Assembly (NCBI GenBank): GCA_032158295.1
Contig: CM063245.1
Span: forward strand, 8,666,700 to 8,730,699
Length of the DNA stretch: 64,000 bases
Reading direction: 5' to 3'
From: Pycnopodia helianthoides
Taxonomy: Eukaryota > Echinodermata > Asteroidea > Forcipulatida > Asteriidae
In this document: positions 58,060 through 64,000 of the stretch, piece by piece
Position numbering within the stretch: position 1 is the stretch's first letter
How the letters are laid out: the number at the start of each line of letters is the position of its first letter
Program-made: the position numbers and the translations under genes
The notes under the pieces: model-generated
Told to the model about the DNA's origin: nothing
The model's input: the letters and a program-made list of their open reading frames with translations, nothing else
The model's database searches: none

Positions 58060-58976
58060 TGCTGTCATAAGGCATAATTCCATGCTGCTGTCATAAGTCA
58101 CAGTTCCATGCTGCTGTCATAAGGCACAATTCCATGCTGCTGTCATAAGGCACAATTCCATGCTGCTCTCAAAAGGCACAATTCCATGCTGCTGTCATGA
58201 GGCACAATTCCATGCTGCTTTCATTAAGGCACAATTCCATGCTGCTGTTATAAGTCACAATTCCATGCTGCTGTCATTAAGGCACCATTCCATGCTGCTG
58301 TCATTAAGGCACCATTCCATGCTGCTGTCATTAAGGCACAATTCCATGCTGCTGTCATAAGGCACCATTCCATGCTGCTGTCATTAAGGCACAATTCCAT
58401 GCTGCTGTCATGAGGCACAATTCCATGCTGCTGTTATAAGTCACAATTCCATGCTGCTGTCATTAAGGCACAATTCCATGCTGCTGTCATGAGGCACAAT
58501 TCCATGCTGCTGTCATTAAGGCACAATTCCATGCTGCTTTCATTAAGGCACAATTCCATGCTGCTGTCATGAGGCACAATTCCATGCTGCTGTCATTAAG
58601 GCACAATTCCATGCTGCTTTCATTAAGGCACAATTCCATGCTGCTGTCATAAGGCACAATTCCATGCTGCTGTCATTAAGGCACAATTCCATGCTGCTGT
58701 CATAAGGCACAATTCCATGCTGCTGTCATAAGTCACAATTCCATGCTGCTGTCATAAGGCACAATTCCATGCTGCTGTCATAAGGCACAATTCCATGCTG
58801 CTGTCATAAGGCACAATTCCATGCTGCTGTCATAAGGCACAATTCCATGCTGCTGTCATAAGGCACAATTCCATGCTGCTGTCATGAGGCACAATTCCAT
58901 GCTGCTGTCATTAAGGCACAATTCCATGCTGCTTTCATTAAGGCACAATTCCATGCTGCTGTCATAAGGCACAATG
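58060..58976 (+). repeat. 26-28-bp minisatellite, about 34 units
   Basis: The unit is CACAATTCCATGCTGCTGTC followed by ATAAGG, ATTAAGG, ATGAGG or ATAAGT. The variants come in ordered blocks, for example TTTCATTAAGG followed by GTCATGAGG, giving a higher-order pattern. Near-identity of units indicates recent expansion. It abuts the E/F segmental duplication at about 58977. The open frame through it is spurious. Confidence 0.95.
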
Positions 58977-60150
58977 TATAAATGTTAAACAAATAAAATA
59001 AACATCTGTTAAACTTTTAAAAATCAAAGGGGATTCAATAAATACCGTTTGGTTTGATGTTTTAGTAAATAAGAAACATAAAAAGACACCCACAAAATGA
59101 CTCAGAGTTGAAAGCAAAGAAACATTTGTACACATGTTATTATAATAATTTTCAGATGAAATTTATTGCTTTACAACGTACGATAATTTTCAAAGGTAAA
59201 ATAAACAATACTTTGATCAATATAAAGACAATTGCCGGCTATAGGGCCAAACAGAGTCTCACATAACACTTGTTGTCACTGCAGACATTTCTTCGACATT
59301 ATGGCTTCACCGGGACACCGTCATTTTTAGTGGGCCTGAGTATCTCTAATACTCGAAGTAAACGTGCTTACCATCACGTTGAAAAGACCAATCTTCGACA
59401 TCAGAATGGTGATCAAGGTCAGCAATACGTGCACCAAATTGTTAATAACGTTGGCTGTAATCAAAAGATTTGCAATATACAATATGCCCAGACTTCTTTT
59501 ATTAAGAAGAGTAATGGCAACAAACCTTCATTCCAATATTACCTCAAAGTCAATCCTTATACCTCGATTAAAGATCCCTCGATTAAAGGTCCATTGGCTT
59601 TTTTTGTTTATAGTTGCCACTGTTCAACCTGCCTATTCTCAAACAAATAATTTAATTATCTTCACTTTTAGTCATTTTTTAAATGAAATGTTGTCAAACA
59701 TAACCTAAATGATGCATTGCGGGAATCTGCTTCATCGTCGCTCATAAGTTGGGGCCATTTTTTTTCTTCCTTCTTCTTCTTTTTTTGCTACGTTATTTAA
59801 TCTTTAATCTTTATTATGTATATTTATTAAGACTATAGTAATATCGGTCAGGGACATTCTGCCAATACAAATACGACATTAATAGGCCATGAGAAATTGC
59901 TCTATTAATAACGCGGCCTGTCTGTTAACTTGGCTATTTGGCTGTAGACATGAAGCTTATTGAACAATAAAGCGTGACAAGGTTGATGAAATCATTACAT
60001 TACAGTAAACCTCAAGGACGATTAAGAGCGAAAGCAATGGGCCAGTCAGAAGAGATGTGTACAGTAGGCTTGATATTAAAAAGTGCAACTTATCAAATTG
60101 TATTTTTCTTCAAATGGAGAGGACGGATATTCAAGAACGGAAAGCAAAAT
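58977..60150. other. F-side duplication start plus unrelated sequence; no gene called
   Basis: 58977-59210 is the counterpart of 47780-48010. At 59270-59710 two frames are open on the plus strand, and on the minus strand one stretch reads hydrophobic (NLLITANVINNLVHVLLTLI). None has splice support or a recognised family. Confidence 0.4.
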
Positions 60151-60569
60151 TTAAAGGAACATTACAGAATTGGTAAGAAAAAAACTTGTAAAATATCCTT
60201 TTTGATCACAGATTTACATAAAACTTACACGGTCTAATGATGATGATAGTAGAAAACATCCCTTGAAATACTTCTGTCTGAAATGCCATATTTGATGAGA
60301 ATTAATAAACTAATTTTCCGATTAGAGTTTATCACTAATTTTCCGATTAAAGTTTATCGCTCAGTGAGCGTTTTATTCATTTGTTGAATCTATACGATTT
60401 CATGCAAATGTGTAATCGGTGTTTTCACTATTTTCTCGTGACCCAGATGGCAGATCGATCTCAAACCTCTACAGGTTTGTCAGTTTATGTATATGGTGGA
60501 TTACATAAAGTGCTTACACTGCCAGCAACTGTTTTGTTTGCAAAAGCAAATTCTGTAATGTTCCTTTAA
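60151..60569. mobile_element. MITE family 1, copy upstream of gene F
   Basis: Intact TIRs with TTAA at both ends. A ~30-bp internal tandem duplication (CTAATTTTCCGATTAGAGTT then CTAATTTTCCGATTAAAGTT) makes it longer than the other copies. It is absent from the E-side duplicate. Confidence 0.88.
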
Positions 60570-60999
60570 GCGATCCTGCAACCCACTGGAGGCTGCCTAC
60601 GTTTTGTGTTTGTATTTGAGTAACCCGGTTAAATAACTATTTTTAATCCAACACTTTCTGATACTTTCCATAAATTTACTGTCTCATACCGGCTCTTATT
60701 TGTGTTCAACTGCAGTTAACTTGCTTATTTTTATTAATTTTTTTGAAGTGACTTCATCTTTAAGTGTACGGCGGGCTCTCTATTCATTTGGACTAAAACG
60801 GAAAGGCATCCAATCCAAACACAGCTTGCCATTCACATTGAAATTGACCCTGTTATGATAACGCAGCCTGTCTTATGGTGGCGTTTCAGTTGTCAACACT
60901 ACACTTCATACCCCCAGGCGAACTCCACGTCACACGGAAAGGGCGAGTATTCAAGAACGAGAATAAGGCAACTACAGCGGTATCTCCAATCCTGGAAAA

Positions 61000-63900
61000 A
61001 TGTCCGTGTTTGTGCAACCCTTTGGAATAGTGATTCTTTTTGCGCTGCTTTCAATCCACACAGAAGGTAATATTGTTTTTATTTGTACAATAATTGATAT
61101 ACATTTATTGATAACCTCGCTTAGTTGAATTAGCAAACCAGTATTGCTACTAAGCAGCGAATCGTTCCAATATACACAGCAAGACAAACGTTCCCATTGT
61201 TTTCCCAAACCAAAGAAAATTGTGTAATTAATTTTTTTTAAAGTGTAGTGAGTTTATATTAATTGCATTATTAAAGGGCAAGGTAAGAATCAAGAGAAAA
61301 AGATATATTAACATGACATTTTTTCATGAAGATATTTGCAGCAGTTCCTACTTTATACTGTATGGAACTTTTATTCTGAAACTAATAAATACAAGCAGCT
61401 GTGATCTCTTGGGAAGGACAAACCGTAACTCAATTGGACTGCTGTTTTCCTTTTTGAGAACAAAGTGGATAATATTAATAAAATAAAGTGTGATTTCTTC
61501 AATGCAGCGATGTTGTGTCAGATGGGACAAGAACCGGATTCGAACGCCGCCCGTAGATACCGATGGGTCATCCCGGTGGAGGATCCCTGCAAGTGCACCA
61601 AGATTCGACTAGGTGGTATAAACAACCGTACACCCGGCCGCAACTTCAAAGTCATCTACTTTGATACCTTCAGCAACTCTGCACTTGAGATTCGCAAATG
61701 GCTCAATTGTTCCGGTAAAACATTATTTTGCTTTCAGAAAGAAAGAAAATGTTAAAGCAATGAAGTTAGTTTTGATTGGTTCGTATGTAAATAAAATTAC
61801 ATGTGGTTTCTCAATCGGGCCATGAGGTTTTTCGCCTGAAGACATTGACAAAATAATTTGTAAAGATAAAGGCATGAACAGTACTTTTTTATATAATAAA
61901 AATACATAGAGGTATTACAATATGTTTTGTTATGAAAGCTTTGTTTAACTGGTTATAGATTCAAATGACATGATAATTATATGCTTTGATTTCCCAAAAG
62001 TATATAATGCACGTGTGCTGATTCCAACAACGACGTAGTTCGAATATGTATAAGTAGCTTGGATTTGACCATCAGTTGATTCCGGGTGAAAAATGTTGTT
62101 TGTGCGGTGTCTTTTTACTGTATTCAAAATATCGTCAGCAACATCACAAAGTGCCAAAAACACGAAAAATCGGTGGGAAAAATCATTATGACATTTTTGT
62201 GGTTTCGATTTAGTTGATCAGTATCTAACAATTTACGAAAGTTTAGGTCTCAAAATCATCTAGTTTCTTAACTATGCTAAACTGGCGAAAGGCAAAAATT
62301 CTAAGAACCTGATCAAAAACACTTTTTGTCATTTCCGCAACCGCGTTAATTTACACAGCTGGCACAGTGGCAAACATGAGTGCTCCGTCTTTTGCGTTTT
62401 CACGAACAAAACTTCGAACTGTAGTGTTTTATATTTAAAAAGGGGAAACCTGAACCTGGAAATGCGTTTTCACACAAATCACGTTGGTGCAGTTTTCCCG
62501 AAGAGACAATCTTGTTAAATAAATAACTACTCATTAATTAAGCATGCGATGAACAAAATTTCAACAGATTTGTATGATTTAAGATCTAAATTTCAAAGAT
62601 TAAATGGCGAATAGTCGACGAACCAATCATTCTAAAATGAGCTTAACTTCAAACGCGGTTTTCTCGAAACAGTAAAGTTTGGCTGAAGGGGACTTTTTGG
62701 CACGTCGTGAAGTTGCTGAAGATTTAAAGTTTTAAAGTTGTATTCTGGAATAAATGTGCTACTTCACAAAGCAATGATCTGGGCCCAATTTCATAGAGCT
62801 GCTTGAAGGTATTGTACACTTTTGGTAACAGCTCAAAATCAGTGTCCACATTTTGTGTGATTAAACGTATGCATGAACAAACAAACCTGTGAAAGTTTGA
62901 GCTCGATTGATCATCGAGGTCACGAGAAAATAGTGAAAAGAGATCTTATATGGTTTTTTTTGTTTTATCAAATTATCGCGCGCGATAATTACTATATTGT
63001 TTTACTCGTTTCTCGGAAACGATAGCATTTTAGGCAGAAATATTTTAAGGAACCCTTTCTACCATTACTTTCTTTAAATCATGTAAGTTATGTGTGAATC
63101 TGTGAACATTTTGTTTTTCGATCTTACCAATAGTGTACAGGGCCTTTAAGCACAAAAATTAGCTAAGCACAAGAAAACTATGCTTACCAGAATAAGGTTA
63201 CCAGCCAAACCACCAAACCACATGTACAATTTGTGACTGGTATTCTGCTCATTTCTGCTCAGCAGGCCATTGTTAAGCAACATTTTCTGCTTAAGCAGCT
63301 CTATGAAATTGGGCCCTGAATACATTCTTGGTTTTGACCCAATTGACTGGTCGTCGTCGTCACAATAATCATGGTTGCGCCATTTTGGGAGTCAAGTCCC
63401 TCTGTGTTACAGTCGCGTGTGACGTTGATGCAAGGGGTTAAAAAGAGGGTTCTGTACTTTTGAACTATACTGTACATTCCGAGAAACGGAACATTTTCAT
63501 GCACTTTTATGAGACGAAATTAGTATATTTTGGATTATCGAAACTTACAACAACAAAAAGGAAAGGGAGCCCGTGTCCATTCTTTACTTTTGGGGGTAAA
63601 TGTATATCTCCAAAAGCAATGCTGAATAATCGACACTATAGGAAGCACTCAAAATTGATAATATTGTATAATGTGTGTGTAATTTACAGGTGCTTTTCCT
63701 GGCAATCGAGTAAAGACTACAACATCTGCAGTCATTGGTAAGGTGATGGGCAGTATACCAGCTTCTCAATCGGCAGTCATTACTACTCATGCAACCGGCA
63801 ATGCACCGGCAACCAGCGACATACCGGTAACCAGCTTCTCCTGCGTGGGAAGAGCTAACGGTGGACCCTTTGCCGACCCATACAGCTGTACGATGTTCTA

Positions 63901-64000
63901 CCAGTGTAGCAATGGTGTAGCATATCACATGCAATGCGCACTTGGCACATACTTCAGCGTACCTGATGGCATTGGCAGTTGCACGCATACAGCTGAGGAC
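61000..64000 (+). CDS. Family gene F: four-Cys plus chitin-binding protein, 3' end beyond the window
   Basis: Exons are 61000-61066, 61508-61714 and 63690 to the window end; introns are phase 1. The signal peptide is MSVFVQPFGIVILFALLSIH then TEG, one residue from gene E's. Exon 2 differs from E's by a handful of bases (SSAARR becomes SNAARR). The linker matches E's (TTTSAVIGKVMGSIPASQSA). The chitin-binding domain begins like E (SCVGRANGGPFADPYSC, TMFYQC) but its second half (CALGTYFSVPDG) resembles gene A (CALGKHFSVPHY), so the domain looks mosaic. The window ends before the last cysteine and stop. Intron 2 holds nested MITEs. Confidence 0.85.
61715..62780. other. Gene F intron 2, first part
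   Basis: It is collinear with gene E intron 2 from 54660 (TTAAAGCAATGAAGT, TTGATTGGTTCGTATGTAAA, CGTGTGCTGATTCCAACAAC) and partly with gene B intron 2. F has an extra ~400 bp around 62170-62570 that is absent from E. Confidence 0.6.
62781..63316. mobile_element. MITE family 4 with a nested family-3 MITE (62803-63149)
   Basis: The outer element starts GGGCCCAATTTCATAGAGCT and ends AGCTCTATGAAATTGGGCCC. After its CTGCTT the family-3 element begins (GAAGGTATTGTACACTTTTG) and ends GTGTACAGGGCCTTTAA, after which the outer sequence resumes (GCACAAAAATTAGCTAAGCA). The inner target fits TTAA. Confidence 0.88.

Noticed and set aside
58160..58360. Open frame of repeated SMLLSLRH units
   Set aside because: It is a translation of the 58060-58976 minisatellite.
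11071..58976. CRISPR-like arrays
   Set aside because: The regular repeats are contiguous minisatellites or palindrome arrays without unique spacers, in an intron-bearing animal genome.
59270..59710. Two overlapping open frames (126 and 114 aa) and a hydrophobic minus-strand frame
   Set aside because: None has splice signals, a family resemblance or a consistent frame. I could not choose among them.

Overview
This is nuclear DNA of an animal. It is AT-rich, intron-bearing and repeat-dense, with short exons bounded by GT/AG splice sites, a (TTA)n-tailed LINE end, tRNA-derived SINEs and many TIR-bearing MITEs. The proteins and the repeat types suggest an invertebrate deuterostome. The short repeats look echinoderm-like, possibly sea star, but that is my recollection and not something I could test. 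Most of the longer open frames in the window are chance frames; real coding sequence is a small fraction.

Layout. (1) 1.7-4.5 kb (+): three 3' exons of a TXNDC11-like gene (ER-type thioredoxin domain, WCGFC active site), ending in a stop where vertebrate TXNDC11 goes on into a coiled coil. (2) 4.5-12.8 kb: intergenic, full of MITEs, a tRNA-related foldback, inverted repeats and a duplicated ~390 bp block. (3) 12.8-64 kb: a tandem cluster of one gene family. Each gene has three coding exons joined by two phase-1 introns: a signal peptide exon, a 207-213 nt exon for a four-cysteine domain I do not recognise, and a last exon with a Ser/Thr-rich linker and a peritrophin-A (CBM14/ChtBD2) chitin-binding domain with canonical six-cysteine spacing.

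Members are A (+, 19.0-22.2 kb), B (-, 27.6-30.0 kb), C (+, pseudogene, 35.5-36.7 kb), D (+, 42.4-44.5 kb, frame problem in the last exon), E (+, 48.9-56.0 kb, large first intron) and F (+, 61.0 kb to beyond the window end). Orphan exon fragments lie at 12.9, 13.6, 36.8, 37.2, 38.0, 44.7 and 56.6 kb. B and D sit on an inverted segmental duplication. A and C share a promoter type, and E and F share another.

The products should be secreted proteins of about 175-200 residues that bind chitin-like polysaccharide at one end and carry a basic cysteine domain at the other. Immune or barrier roles are inference only. The most striking signal is that the middle exon is nearly identical between copies, synonymous sites included, while introns, linkers and chitin-binding domains have diverged. 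In copy D only the core of that exon matches the others. This points to exon-limited gene conversion or very strong constraint in a birth-and-death cluster.

Small candidate first or internal exons (16.2, 16.5, 26.1, 45.9, 47.3 kb) are listed with low confidence. A textbook CTCF-core match lies 150 bp upstream of the 26.1 kb candidate.
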